Assembly: GCA_949152475.1 (NCBI GenBank)
Contig: OX424566.1
Location: 32,738,423 to 32,802,422 of the forward strand
Direction: 5' to 3'
From: Terebella lapidaria
Lineage: Eukaryota > Annelida > Polychaeta > Terebellida > Terebellidae
DNA: 64,000 nucleotides
The position numbers and the translations under genes are program-made. Positions 10,724-22,600 of the stretch are shown here, one piece after another. Position 1 is the stretch's first letter; each line of letters begins with the position of its first letter. Below the pieces are notes generated by a model. The model was not told where the DNA came from, did not search any database, and worked only from the letters and a program-made list of their open reading frames with translations.

Positions 10724-10827
10724 AGAGAAAGTACGAGTAACTGTCCATTCGTAGATCTGAAAGGCCGAGGCCCGAAGTGCCGAGGCTTTTCAGATCTACG
10801 AATGGACAGTTTACGAGTGCTTTCTCT
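10724..10827. repeat. Long perfect hairpin
   Basis: The arms at 10,740-10,762 and 10,788-10,810 are exact reverse complements (ACTGTCCATTCGTAGATCTG then AAA), with a 25-base GC-rich loop. Weaker pairing (AGAGAAAG with CTTTCTCT) extends the stem outward. It is the first of a series of hairpins containing GTCCATTC up to about 10,975. Confidence 0.88.
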
Positions 10828-10975
10828 GACTTAAAATACACCCCCAGACTGTCCATTCTTAGACTCAATAAGAATGGACTACATTCTTTTATTTCTGTCC
10901 ATTCCTGAAAAAGAATGGAGCGAACAAACAATAGTGTGACGTCACAGGTGTATTTTAATGTCAGTGAGAGCTTCC
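10828..10975. repeat. Second hairpin cluster with GTCCATTC words
   Basis: Inside lie GTCCATTCTTA...TAAGAATGGAC (about 10,850-10,880) and CCATTCCTG...AAGAATGG (about 10,897-10,920). The block is enclosed by an imperfect inverted pair, CTTTCTCTGACTTAAAATACACC on the left and GGTGTATTTTAATGTCAGTGAGAG on the right. Nested inverted repeats of this kind suggest a foldback element. Confidence 0.7.
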
Positions 10976-11152
10976 ACCGAAACACGAACTTGTGCCTCAA
11001 TCATTGTATCCAGTTGATTTAATCCTAAGAATACAAATATTATAGAATGATATATTGTAGAACGTGTGAACGAATCAATGCAATGTCATTTGATTCTCCC
11101 TTGTCACGAGTTTTACTTATACCACTGCCTGTCACAAGTATTTTGATTTGAT

Positions 11153-11566
11153 TCAATGACATAACCTGACCAATCGTAACAATGTACTATTGTTAGAGTT
11201 ACGTTGAAAATCAGTGTGTGAATGGCGAGCTAGACATGTTTTAGATGAATACATGTGTACAACTCTTAGTTCAAATTTGCAAGGCGGGCAGCAGGAAATT
11301 GTGTTTGAATTTATTCCATACTTTGTAGTATACAATTGTATTGCGTCTCCATCATGAACACGTATTATCACTGGTAAAGGCATGTCTAGTGTTCGTTGAA
11401 ATGTTTGGTGGGCTACAATACAAAAAGTATAATAAAATATGTAAAATAAAAGATGTAAGATAAGTACAATAGAACCAATTCCAAACAAATAAAATAATAG
11501 CCTGCTATTGTTATAGCAAATAACGAGTTGTCCATTGTCTACATGTACTGTAAACTCTTCCTCCAC
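11153..11566 (-). CDS. Possible single-pass membrane protein fragment
   Basis: A 137-codon minus-strand frame, longest in its neighbourhood and outside the repeat blocks. The best start is a GTG after an in-frame TAG, so it is probably entered by splicing (AGGCAG just upstream). The N-terminal ~22 residues are polar (EEEFTVHVDNGQLVICYNN), followed by about 28 hydrophobic residues (LLFYLFGIGSIVLILHLLF onward) and then a polar part with paired cysteines (ISCCPPCKF). Alternatively the hydrophobic part is an AT-rich intron ending in TTTTTGTATTGTAG, and the exon is 11,153-11,417. Not recognised. Confidence 0.3.
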   Translation of the reverse strand: MEEEFTVHVDNGQLVICYNNSRLLFYLFGIGSIVLILHLLFYIFYYTFCIVAHQTFQRTLDMPLPVIIRVHDGDAIQLYTTKYGINSNTISCCPPCKFELRVVHMYSSKTCLARHSHTDFQRNSNNSTLLRLVRLCH

Positions 11567-11674
11567 ACTCTGCCTCTACTTTGCAGTCTATAGCTCGGGT
11601 ATGAAAAAAGAAGATGAACCAATAACGGTTCATGCATCCAAGTATAATCTGAGTTTATTTATCAAATTTGCACA

Positions 11675-12262
11675 GTGGCTGATAAGTGACATTGTAAAAA
11701 ACGTATTTATTTTTTGCAGTAATCTTGATTTCTTCATAATTGAGATAATTGTGCAGAAATGACATTATTTTTGTGAAAATAAAACTTTATTTAGGCAGAA
11801 AAAACATTACTTACGCAAAAATAATTTTATGCTTAAATAACATTATTTACACAAAATAGCACTATTCACATGGAAATAACATTATTTACGTGGAAATAAC
11901 GTTATTTACCACAGCGACCAAGTATGCCAAAGGAAAGATAAAAGCACGTGTAGGCAGTATTTGGTTAGTATATCACACACCGCAGGATTTAATAATGTTA
12001 TTTCTTTGTAAATAACGTTATTTCCATGTAAATAATCTTATTTCCATGTAACTAATGTTATTTATACCTGACAAAAAGGTTATTTCTGCATAAGAAAACC
12101 TAAATTCTGATAAGAAATGTTATTACAGCATAATTCTGATAAGAAATGTTATTACAGCATGTTATTACAGATATTTCCGTGTAAAATGAGTTAATTATGT
12201 ATCAGTCAGAATTACTTTGAGAAATAAATAAGCTTTTTTTTACAATGTCACTTATCAGCCAC
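11675..12262. mobile_element. 588 bp inverted-repeat element made of ATAACRTTAT palindromes
   Basis: The ends are perfect inverted repeats (left GTGGCTGATAAGTGACATTG followed by TAAAAAA). The interior is mostly words of the form GGAAATAACRTTATTTAC in one orientation on the left (to about 11,910) and GTAAATAACGTTATTTCC on the right (from about 11,995), so most of the element can fold back. A 28 bp tandem duplication lies near 12,100-12,155. No target-site duplication is evident. Confidence 0.8.
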
Positions 12263-12349
12263 CGTATACTTGCCAGTGATAATGGGAAAATGGAAGGAAG
12301 GGAATGGAAGGAGTTGAAGTTTCTTGCAGTTTTTACTGGGGTTACAGAC

Positions 12350-13270
12350 ATGATGACCAATTCCTGATAGCCAAGTCTTGAAATCTACACTCCAACCAAT
12401 GACATTTTTTAACTTTCAATTAAAAACATGAGGGAAATTTGAATAACCAATTTCAGTGTTCCAAGTTTTGTCTAAGACCAGTTTGCGTCATGCCTTTGGT
12501 TTGTTTACTGTGAAGCTTGTAACTTCGTGAGAGAGGAACCACAAAACAACACTGACAAAGAGATAAATCCATACACCAGGACGGAATCCATGGACGAAGT
12601 TCACAAATTTATTGTGAATGGCCAAATCCGAGTGAATACCATTAGTATCAAAGTTAAAGCTGTGTGAATATCCCGGACCCCGAGCAAGCTGAGCAGTTGA
12701 GATCAGGTGCCCCGGATTTGGTACTCGACAAACTTAGCAATATTAAAAATGTTTTATATGTTGACATCAGAATAATGCCTTCTGGTAGTGTATATTTACT
12801 CGAGTTTTACAACTCCAAGTTGTTTACGGTGTTTATATCACACTAATATAGCAATATCACGCAAAGATGTTCCTGTTTCAGTAGTGATTCATTTCAATAT
12901 ACCATGTGTGCTGTTGAGCGAATTTTTAAGATTTCCTGGTTCGACGTGAGAATATTGTTTTAGTTTGTCTGATGTTGGCAACGTCGTGACAATCAATCAA
13001 AACATGGCAGCAACACGGAGGTTGGGGATTAATGTTCCTTTGACAGAAGAGCTCCAGATATCTGTGGAGGCTTGATTTGGGAACAAAATATAGAAGATTG
13101 ACTTACAATATCACGATATTGAAAGGAGCTGGTGGTTACCATTGTGGATAGTGAAAGTCTTTTGTACCGTATGAAACGAGTTTTCTCCTGAAAGTTCGCC
13201 TGGAAGAAGAATCCATCTTGATGTATTTTTTTTTCAATTTGTTGATCGCGATTTCGAAAATTAATTTTAA
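12350..13270 (+). repeat. Block U1 followed by block G
   Basis: Positions 12,350-12,540 match block U1. Positions 12,940-13,080 match 28,240-28,360 (GTGAGAATAT, then AACATGGCAGCAACACGGA and ATCTGTGGAG). No reading frame is shared between the copies. Confidence 0.5.
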
Positions 13271-13279
13271 ATGACAAGA

Positions 13280-14480
13280 AACATTCATGTTACTGGTAAT
13301 CTATGTTTGAATAGCAAAACGGGATGGGAAGGGATGACAAATGCCCAATCATTACTATTCCATTTGCCACAGTTCTGTTGTCAATTAATCAACGTTCAAC
13401 AACTTAGCTGTCCGGTATGTGTTACGTACAATACTACACCACAATTATATGCCGAGCAGCTAAGTACTTCTCGGATGAAATTTTCTGGTTTTCCGTCCCT
13501 TATATCAAATTACATGTATGGTATTTTTGGATGAGCAGTTTATGACTTCTAGTTGCTGTCTGTCCAAGAACAGTGAAGTGTACCACCAATAAAGGATTCA
13601 CTTGATGTCAATCTGAGGTTGGGATTTGTACCAAAACAGATTGATACTAGTGCATACATTTCCACGACTGAGTCAACCTGACTGCTGATGGACGTTGAAG
13701 ATGTCCCCGAATATGCCATCCACTCCAAGATAGTATGCCCTTGATATGAGTGTTTGGACGGGGTTTGTTTCTTATGGTCACAGTGGTAATAACTTAATTT
13801 GTTCCATGAACCAATGCATTTCAGTTTGAAACTCTCGTCAGATTGTTCGTTTCACTATGGCCTGCCAAAGCTGAACGCGGGTATGTGGTCTCGAATAGTG
13901 TACAGGTATCATCAGGTATTTTACCATCAATGCATCCATACTTGGAGCATGATAATATGAACCTGGAATACACAAATAATTGGTCATTTACATCCACATC
14001 CAAATTGTAAAAGGAAACAACATATATGCTTCTATCTTATGTCATGCTTGGGCAACACTGGAAACGATCCCATGAATTCACAGCCACTCTTCCCTCGTAG
14101 AAGACAATAAAGACAGGGATGCGCAGTTCCTGTATCTATACATGGGCAATTACACATAATGTATAGTGAAGGTATGTGGAGCCCTAACTACTCCCATCAC
14201 CCAAGAATTTATATAGGTATATTCCTATAATTGGGTACTTTTAAATTCGTATAATTGATATTTCAAGGTATATGATGTTATCACGCGATCATGTAATTAT
14301 CCATTTTTGGACATGTGGCTGCATAAGCAAACTTGTGATAATTCAGAGTACTATGATGAATTGCTACATAAACTGCAATTGATGCAGTTGATGCACGGAA
14401 ATAAGTATATTCCACATTTCAGACAATATAAATATTCTTGAGTCAATTATTCCACATTAGTGAACTCATATATACAATAG
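13280..14480 (-). repeat. Inverted copy of blocks D-A
   Basis: Read on the minus strand the order is D (14,480-13,800) then A (13,790-13,280), as at 590-2,100 on the plus strand. Diagnostic words include CCGTCCAAACACTCATATCAAG near 13,745 and GTTGCCCAAGCATGA near 14,050. No gene. Confidence 0.7.
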
Positions 14481-14734
14481 TACCTTGACATTCACTGGGA
14501 ATGTCTTACAGATGTTTTGTTCGCCAGAGCAGGTGACGTTGTTTGCAAATCATATACTTTGTTAGATATGTCACGTTCTTGTTGTAAAACAAACATTCTG
14601 TGCACCTCTCAACACAATATGCATGCACAAGGCTGCAACTTTACGATTCAATCGTCCTTTGAATGTGAAGTACCGGTATTTCGAATCGAGAAATAATTCA
14701 CGTGGTTTATTGTGGCATATCTTGTTGTACGAAA

Positions 14735-14819
14735 CGGTATGATATGTTGTCACGTGAATTGCTAGAGATGACCAGTTCGGTATGATATGTTGTCACGTGA
14801 ATTGCTAGAGATGACCAGA
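14735..14819. repeat. Tandem duplication, about 42 bp unit, two copies
   Basis: CGGTATGATATGTTGTCACG through GAATTGCTAGAGATGACCAG occurs twice in direct succession, nearly identical, containing the E-box CACGTG once per unit. It looks recent. Confidence 0.9.
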
Positions 14820-16240
14820 ACATTTTCACTCCAGAAAATAGCAGATGCCAAGTCGTGAGTGTAGATACACTGGACATAAGAAATGTCACCCCTGGTCATT
14901 TTTCCACGAAGTAAACGGACATCGAAAAAATGTTACCAAACAATGAAGAATGTGTTCAAAGATATTAAACTTTTCGCAGCAACAATATCTGATAATGTTC
15001 TATCAACACCATCCGCGAATACTTATTTTATGTCATTTTTGGACCCAAATCACACCAGTATTGAATGCACTGTGGTTTGTCTCATAATGCAGGGGGTGAC
15101 ACTGCTTATGTCCAGTGTGTGTATGTGTGAAAGCACGTGAACGACCGCGCAGAATATTCAATGTATAGTGATAAATAATTATGACAATACACAGTGGTAT
15201 CGTACTATTCAATTCACTTGACACTCATATCCTATTGTTTCCCACATCACGAAATGTTTCAGTAAGTCACAAATGATACTTCATCAATTTATGTTCACCT
15301 CATGTACGTGCATCGTACTTGCCCTGAAAAACTCTCCATTCAGTCAGTGCAGCTCTTTGTATATTGTGCTGGTCTTTTGTGTTTATGGTACAGGAATGTC
15401 TCATATCTAACAAAGGAAATATGGTGTGTATAATATGGTGTGTCCCAACATTTTTGATAAAAATAATATCAAGGCACTTGTGTATATTGATGTTCGCATA
15501 CGACTAATAATTCAATCTCGAACATAACTATACTCTCAATTGTGTAGTATACTTAAGGGTTTCTCTTACTGTAGTGTACGTATCAATTCTCTGCGCCTCG
15601 GAATCATAACACCTTTGCTTATACAACTATATTGAGTAAAATCGACAATAACATGGAGTCTTGGGATATCAATAATGGTTGGCATTATCAACGGATGTAG
15701 GAGGTCTATTATTTTCGTGTGCCAATTACGGCTCTGCATACCTCTGAAATAGTCCGGTGTAATTGAATGCACAGAGACACAAGAATGAAACGTCCCTGCC
15801 ATTATTTCTTATCTTTATTGTCATATGGCTTTATTTTCCTTATTGATTCCTAGCAGAGATGAACGGCTGGAAATTTATGGGATAATTTCCAGCGTTGTCC
15901 AAGCGTGAAATGAGATAAAAGTGGTGATGTAATGAATAGTATATGTAGCTTCCCATCACAATATGAGTTGGGATGTAAATGATCGATCTGCCTTGTTGTA
16001 GTCCCGGATCCACTACAGATAACCACGGTTAGCGCTGTTGGGGCGCTACCAGGGTCCCAGGGAGACTGGGTGTTACACTGATTTGGTACAGCATATAAGT
16101 ATTCATGTTTTGCAGGCTATGTATGATGACCTAATAGCGTCAACTGCCAATATACCAATTTAAAACTTAGTGATATTAAAACGGATAATCAGACAAGAGA
16201 GTCTGCATTAGTTCATAAAACTTCAAAAAAGAACGTATCA
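14820..16240 (+). repeat. Blocks C, F and D, diverged
   Basis: Positions 15,160-15,260 match block C (ATTCAATTCACTTGACACTCATAT), 15,260-15,520 match F, and 15,520-16,240 match D (GTTGTCCAAGCGTGAAATGAGATA). Positions 14,880-15,140 have an open plus-strand frame of 85 codons that I do not recognise and regard as chance. Confidence 0.55.
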
Positions 16241-16822
16241 AAGAAGTCGATCAGAGTTGACATGAAGACGCATTCCAAAACATACTCCATCTGTCACTCC
16301 AGCTGTGAGACCTGGGTGATCATTTGAGCGATTGTACTCCGAGATTTTCAAATTAGCGTCAATATAAGCCCCTTCACCCACGTATCAATGAATTGGACCC
16401 AATCTCAGTCTTTGAAATTTTGTTTCATCTCTTTCATCCAGGTTCGACCAGTATTCGTCACTTTCCGAAAATAGTAGATCACTTCACAGGGGATTGTAGA
16501 AGAGTGAACACGAATTGTGTAAATACCTTTGTGTTTTGTTTTGCTACAGAAAATACCATATTCCTACATAAAAGCCCACTCTCAAGTTGAAATCGTCGGA
16601 GATCTGTTTTCAAGACCATGTGATACAAAATGCACTCCACTTATTCTCAGACAGTCAGCAACTAGAAGTCACAGACCGTCCATTCAAAAATATCATATCT
16701 CGAAAACGATATAATTCAATATAAATATAGCGGACGGTTACACCAAACACACACCTCGTTGGAGTACTTCGCCGCTCCAAGTATAAATATGGTGTCAGTG
16801 ATGTACCTACTTTCATATTGGA
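16241..16822 (+). repeat. Block A, left part (interrupted)
   Basis: Matches block A up to the word TATTGGATAG, where an inserted retroelement begins. The A sequence resumes near 18,110 with CAAGTTGGGGTATCAAGAATATCTG. Confidence 0.7.
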
Positions 16823-17058
16823 TAGACGTGAAATCAATGCCCAGTATTAAGTACTCCGAGCAAACAAAACAGGGTCCATTATCCAATTCATATTCCGGGG
16901 ACAGAAAGTCATATCAAGCATACGAAGTGAGAGAAAACAAAAATGACATGGAAACTCATGAACCCCCAACAATGGCCATCAGGAGGTGAAATCAGGTGTT
17001 CCGAAAAGATTGAGCATTTCCTGCCCCACTAGTGGCACCCGTCATGAATTCCCCAAAA

Positions 17059-17190
17059 TTAACATGATAATAGATTTAGTTGCATGGTAGACATGGATTT
17101 GGTGTATTTATCAGCCAGATCATGATGACATCCATTGAATTTCTTAAACGCAGCCATAAGTCTTGGTAAAACATATCCTTGTTGCAGTTT
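17059..17190 (-). pseudogene. Retroelement RT C-terminal fragment
   Basis: Reads LQQGYVLPRLMAAFKKFNG, then CHHDLADKYTKSMSTMQLN and a TAA stop, parallel to the copy ending at 6,159 (there FYGRHHDLVDKYSKSM). Substitutions at conserved positions (R to C, V to A) suggest decay. Confidence 0.7.
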
Positions 17191-18090
17191 AGACCTTGTA
17201 CGAGTTTAGACGCTTTCTTATTGTCCTTTAGGAAACGCGCCAGGATGTTAGTGCGGCGATTGAAATTGATCAGTACATTAGTCTAGCCTAGAATAAGAAC
17301 AGCCTGCACGACCAGCGAGAGCATTTTTTTTAGCATTTAACCTACCACCGCCTTTACTCGAGACCTTGTCCAGGCTCGCCCAGAGTTCGCCCAACGGCCC
17401 ATTGTGTACAACAACTTTCGTTGCACTCTTGTGCAGGACATTTCCGATGATTGAGGCAGTGGGTCTAGAATTTCATCCTCAAGCTTGAGGACATTAAGAG
17501 CGTCATGCTCTGGGGCAGGATTCTCTTTGAAAATTGATTTTTTTACAGTCTCATTTGAGAGCCACTCCGTGAAGTACTCAGTTATATATTCATTCTGGCT
17601 ATTGTTCAGGGACCAAATCCGCTCAGAGGATGAGGCCTAAGGATCGAAACGTCTCTCAATAGCTCGACGCTTCGAGGTGGGAGCCTTTTCGTCAGATTCT
17701 TGAGTCTGAGCTCCACCTGTCATCCCCTGAGGCCCCATCCCCGTCACAGTCTGACCCCGTCTCGTTACAGTGGGACTGGTCCTGGTCAGCAGAGCTACCA
17801 TACTCGAGCTGATCCTCAGAAAACCCCACGAGCAACTCCTCATCTGAGGGAAGTCTGTGAGAATCCTCATTGGAAGACCTAGTATTAGAAATTGTAGGAG
17901 TAATAACACTTTTTTTTATAATATTTCTGGCCTGTTTTGTCAGATTTGGGAATGACATATCCGGGGGGTAATGTCTTGTTATTAGCACAAAAACTTAGCC
18001 CTTGGTCTTGATCTACAACCCTGTTAGTGCTACCTTCAGGCATCGCCTGGGTGCCACCTCTACCATCCACAGCATTGCTGGGAGGCAATA
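17191..18090 (-). pseudogene. Retroelement gag-like ORF, decayed
   Basis: Several minus-strand frames continue one another: NNKTLPPGYVIPKSDKTGQK (about 17,985-17,925), an acidic Ser/Asp-rich stretch (DEELLVGFSEDQLEYGS), a segment open from about 17,640 to 17,350 (ERIWSLNNSQNEYITEYF, then NPAPEHDALNVLKLEDEILD), GPLGELWASLDKV and finally VQAVLILG, stop, TNVLINFNRRTNILARFL. The layout (acidic N-terminus, 'K...MGPL..LW..L', then 'QAV.LLGQ.N...N..RR..ILA') is like the first ORF of retroelements I recall from invertebrates, possibly the tyrosine-recombinase (DIRS-like) group. At least two frameshifts and one nonsense codon are visible. Confidence 0.55.
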
Positions 18091-18109
18091 CTCTAGTACT
18101 CAGGACTCT

Positions 18110-19500
18110 ACTTCAAGTTGGGGTATCAAGAATATCTGCAATAGCACGCTAGCTGCACTGTTCAATGGGGTCTCATGTTCGTTCTGTTTTGCTGGCGTTA
18201 TATGTATTTACATATTGCATGCCAACGATGCATATGAGTGAACGAAGAATATGGTGTGTGCACCACGTTACAATTTCTGGAAGGACATTTCTAGAAAAAG
18301 GTCGGGGCACTTTTCGTATATTGATGTTCGCTAAAAAGCAATAATTTATTCAAGAATATTATTTTAGTTTCAAATGTAATATACTTTAGCAGTGTGTATG
18401 TGTATGTCTTTCATTGTGTCATAACATTGAACAGCCTTGGTATATCGATAACAGTTGGCATTACAAATGAATGTATGATTGCGTAGGAATGTATATTCCA
18501 GTTGATGGGATGACCAGGAATGGATCTACATACATCCAATATGTATCCCGTGTAATTGTCCATGTAGAGACACAGGAATTGCACATCCTTGACTTTATTG
18601 TCTACCATTATTGTCATCCCTGACATTATTGTCTACCTTTATTACCGTCCCTGCATTATCGTCTTCATTGGCTTCTAGCCGAAAAGAACTGTTGTGAGTT
18701 GATGGGATCATTTCGCGTGTTGCCCAAGCGTCAAATGAGACAGGAGGGATAATGTAACGAACAGTATAATATGTTGCTTCTCGTTTGACCGTGGATCGAA
18801 TCGACTTGCCCGAATTTCAGGTTTCTATCATCAACCCTGAAGTTCAGTTGTATTGGTGGTAATATGGTAATGGTAACGTTACACAGCAGCATATGTGAAT
18901 TTAATATTTCCAGGCTATGGTATGAGCTAAAAGATTCGACTGCTAATCACACCAACATATATGTTATTAATACGAAAAATCAGATGAAAGATTCATAGAA
19001 AAGAATTCATGGAATTCTTTAGAGGAGTTAATTCTAAGAGAAGTTAATGATCAATACCATAGAAAAAAATAATCTGTTAGAACTGATACCATAAAGTTGT
19101 AGATATGCCAACATTTTGGAATATTAGTAGAAATAAACTGTGCAAGTTTATACACTTGCAAAAGTACACTTTTATAAAATGCACATTTATATAAAGTGGC
19201 TTCTAGTAAATTTGGGGACATATGTGATTCTCATCTAGTGACACTGAGTCAGTGGTGGATATGTATGTGGTGGAGTGGTGGGAAAGTGACCACCAGATCG
19301 TGATGTTGACACAAAAAAAACAGAAAACAAAAACAAAACAAAGTGGGTGATTGCGTATCGAACGTGTCAAAGAAACTATAGAAATCTAAACAATAGGCGT
19401 CATGAAAAAGATATTCCAAACTTTTTTTCGGGGGAGGGGGTTGGGGGATGTCATGTTTCAAATGTGAATGACTGTTTTTTTTCTCATGTTACAGTGATGT
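18110..19500 (+). repeat. Block A remainder and block D copy
   Basis: Positions 18,110-18,200 complete the interrupted block A. Positions 18,350-19,080 match block D, and 19,080-19,260 match the start of A again (GTAGATATGCCAACATTTTGGAAT). No gene. Confidence 0.55.
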
Positions 19501-19754
19501 ATTCCCAAGAACCACACCCGGTTGATCGATCTGTGCTTTCTATACTTTCATGAAGGTGGCGTGCACTCAATGATAATTGGCAGTGCCGTCAGTGACGGGT
19601 CCATGAATTTTGTTGGTAATTCCGTGTATGTTTAGAAATAGAGGTATGGCGTTTGATGACGCTGATCGGTAAGACATATTGACAAGCTGAACTCATGACT
19701 TGAAATAAAATCACCTGCAAAAAGCATGGATATTTCCGTGAAGTATTTATAAAT

Positions 19755-19918
19755 GTAGGCAAATGACCAAGTTCAAGCTCAGGACTCTTGATCATGAACA
19801 CACATGTATGTGAAATACAGGAGTCTTGATCATGATTTTAATTCTAACACAGATGTATGTGAAATACAGGAGTCTTGATCATGATTTTAATTCTAACACA
19901 CATGTATGTGAAATACAC
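19755..19918. repeat. Tandem repeat, 49 bp unit, two and a half copies
   Basis: ATGTATGTGAAATACAGGAG recurs at 19,804, 19,853 and (partly) 19,902, separated by TCTTGATCATGATTTTAATT. A degenerate unit precedes them. Confidence 0.88.
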
Positions 19919-20211
19919 CTCTATCTGAGGACAATTAGTTGTTTCTATATCTTATGCCACCATGCGAGATGTAGACTTCCAACAATAGAACCAAGAGTCA
20001 TGAGGATAACTAGCATGCCAATTGAATAATAATGCTGATGAATTGGAAGCGTGTTGGTGCCCAAATCCTCTTCATTAATATTTACGGACAAGCATCAACA
20101 ATGAAATATTTTTCAATGACATCAATTATCATTTGAGCAGTACAAATGTGTTTCATCAATCCATCAATTACAGGGAAGAATTATCACTGATAAACAATAT
20201 AGAATTCCTGT

Positions 20212-20640
20212 TCAGTTCTGACCACAAAGATTAATTGATACATTCCTCGATGCACATGCTCTTTGACGTTTGAACTCTCGAGATAATCTCAAGTTCAGTT
20301 CGAAGTCACCATAGAGGACGTCCGATATTAGGTGTTCAGGATACAAACCAGATAACTCTGTCTCCATCTCAACAGCTTTGTCTCCAAAGACCAATTTACA
20401 CATTTTGTGGTAAACATAGGCTCTCGTGGGAATAGCAAAGATTATCGCAGGTCAAGTTAAACCATAATAATATTGTACCATGTATGCTGCATTCTGTAAG
20501 TTCCTTCGAACTAATCTCATAGAAGAATATTGATGAATTTGCAGATGCAACACATTCAGGAGTAGCTATCAAAGAAATATATTTATTGTCATCATATTTC
20601 AATATTTGTAATTCTGCGGTCATTCTTGTGAGTTACTTTT
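20212..20640 (-). pseudogene. Possible coding fragment, frameshifted
   Basis: Two overlapping minus-strand frames look like parts of one protein: 20,623-20,396 (TAELQILKYDDNKYISLIA, then SIFFYEISSKELTECSIHG) and 20,445-20,212 (AIPTRAYVYHKMCKLVFGD, then LSGLYPEHLISDVLYGDFEL and LRLSREFKRQR). They overlap in different phases near 20,420, so either an intron or a frameshift separates them. The region is not repeated elsewhere in the window and the residue composition is protein-like. Not recognised. Confidence 0.35.
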
Positions 20641-21716
20641 TTTTACAAATCCATTGGCGGAGTAGTCCCCTCCTTCTCACCCTCAGGATCCGCCAGTGAC
20701 TGCTCACTGCTACCATCTAGCTTATTGTGATCAGTTGGGTGTAAACTCCTTTGGGATTTTCCAGCTACAGTCAATAAAGGACCGTTCTCACACATGTCAA
20801 TGAATATGGCCCTAGCTCAGTCTTTGAAAGTTTGTTTGAACTCGTTTGTCCGGATCCGACCAATTTCCATCACTTTCCGGAAATGGTAGATCACTTTGCA
20901 GCATATTGTATAAAAAACTGAACGTGAATTGTGTGAATGACTGGTATTTTGTTTCACCGCAGAAAACGTCACATTCCTGTATGATACTTCCTCCTCAGGT
21001 TGGCATCGACGTCCAAAATCCTATTCCATATACAACATCCTGGTTATTTGCAGACACTCAGCAACCAAAAGTCACAGCGTGTCCATTCAAAAATATCATA
21101 TCTCAGAAACGATATAATACGATATATCGGCTGTTTAAACAACTGTTCACCCCCAGAGAAGTACCCAGCCGCTCAGCATATAATTAAGGTGTAAGTATTG
21201 TAGTCAATTGCATATTGGATAGTTCAATGGGTGACGTTCAGGAATATCTGCGCACGCCAGCTGGCAGCACTGTTTTATGGGTCTCGTGACGTCATCGTTC
21301 TGTTTTTCTGACGTTAGCAATGTAAGCAAAAACGTTCACCTGTCAGTGCCGAGCTGACATATATTACAATGCTGACATGTTGAATGATCGTTTGATAACC
21401 AGGATCCTCTTATTAGAGAATCCTTTTTCTCATGGTCAAAGTGTGGATGAATTTAATAGAGCTTAAAATACTATCTGTATAAATGAGCCTTGGAATGTCA
21501 TTGGAGTGCTGGGGAAAGTTGGCCATCGCCAGTGTGATATGGTTGTAATGCTGCCTTAGCCAATTCGTGACAAATTAATGACAGAGATCGGGTCGAGAAA
21601 CAGTGACATTATATGTCTCCTGTGTAGCATGGTTAAATCAGTGCTAATAAAAGTAGTGGTTCCAAATATTTGTTCTTTGAACGTATCATCATAACATATT
21701 TGAATTTTAAAGTCTA

Positions 21717-22600
21717 ACTAGAGTGTATAATTTTTATGTTCTTATACGGTGGAGATGGTTTCCCTGATCATTTTGGTTTTTACAGAACTTGAAAATCTCA
21801 ATCACAACCTGAGATATTTCTATTTTCGTGAATTACTTTTTTCCAATCTATCAGCAATTTACAGGACCTCATTAATGATTATAATTAGATATTCATGACG
21901 TCATATGAGTCAAGTACTATAATTAGCTATCTAAACCTCATTTATGCAAGGGTTATAATGTAGATAAAGGTTCCTATAGAGACTGATATGTTTTGTGGTA
22001 ATGCATAGTCAGTCTTTTGTTATGCCAGCATGTTATCAAGGCTACACAATCAGAGCTAGCGCCCCTTAGCAACCAGTTGTTGGGTGCGTTGCTATGGACA
22101 ATTGACCTGTTAGGACATGCGAAAGTGCTACTTTATTTGAACATTTTCACAAAGGATCATAATGTCACAAAAGTTGAGGTCCTAATAATGTGGAATCATC
22201 AGTGGTTAGCAACAAAATCTCCATAGCAACGTGGTTGCTATGGGCCATATTCCGGCTCTGGTTGCCATGACACCAACAAAATTTATTCAAAATTTGAATA
22301 TTTTCTGTATGTAGTCATTATGTGGAACAAAAATTATTTTCATGCTCTTTAATATTATGCAAAACTGGTTTCAATGAGCTTATTATCTTTCAGTGACTCA
22401 TATGACGTCATCATTGCTCATTCGCATATTTGCATATGACATCGAAAGGTTAACGGGACATGTCATAAACAAACCTCCGTAAAATAGTGACTATTCAAGA
22501 TATTTCATTTTTGTAAAAACAGAAATGATCCCCAGACGTCCGTCTTTGATATTGACACTAAACTAAAAAAAGTTATTTTTTCACTCTAGTTAGGCTTTAA
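21717..22600. mobile_element. TTAA-flanked foldback element, 876 bp (21,721-22,596)
   Basis: TTAA at 21,717-21,720 and 22,597-22,600 flanks inverted termini AGTCTAACTAGAGTG and (right end reversed) AGCCTAACTAGAGTG. Imperfect pairing continues for nearly 200 bp, including ATGACGTCATATGAGTCA at about 21,896 against its complement near 22,400. Other block A copies lack it (for example 25,346 and 24,286), so it is an insertion. It has no recognisable coding sequence. The AG-type ends do not fit piggyBac (CCY ends); Kolobok-like is a possibility. Confidence 0.8.
22221..22243. promoter_or_regulatory. RFX-like palindrome inside the foldback element
   Basis: CCATAGCAAC, GTG, GTTGCTATGG is a perfect 10 bp inverted repeat made of two RFX half sites. 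Further GTTGCTATGG and GGTTGCCATG words lie within 200 bp. Regulatory function is only inference. Confidence 0.5.

Larger units (their letters stand above)
16823..18110 (-). mobile_element. Internally deleted retroelement inserted in block A
   Basis: The insertion is defined by the split block A on both sides. On the minus strand it consists of a gag-like coding region (18,090-17,191), a reverse-transcriptase C-terminal fragment (17,190-17,059) and a 3' end (17,058-16,823) matching 6,160-6,397. The central part of the element, including the RT catalytic domain, is missing. The junction lies at about 17,190, where a repeated GTCTAAACT word may mark the deletion. Clade uncertain. Confidence 0.7.

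Noticed and set aside
21721-22596. Assignment of the TTAA elements to piggyBac
   Set aside because: piggyBac termini begin CCY; these begin AG, and no piggyBac transposase motif is visible.
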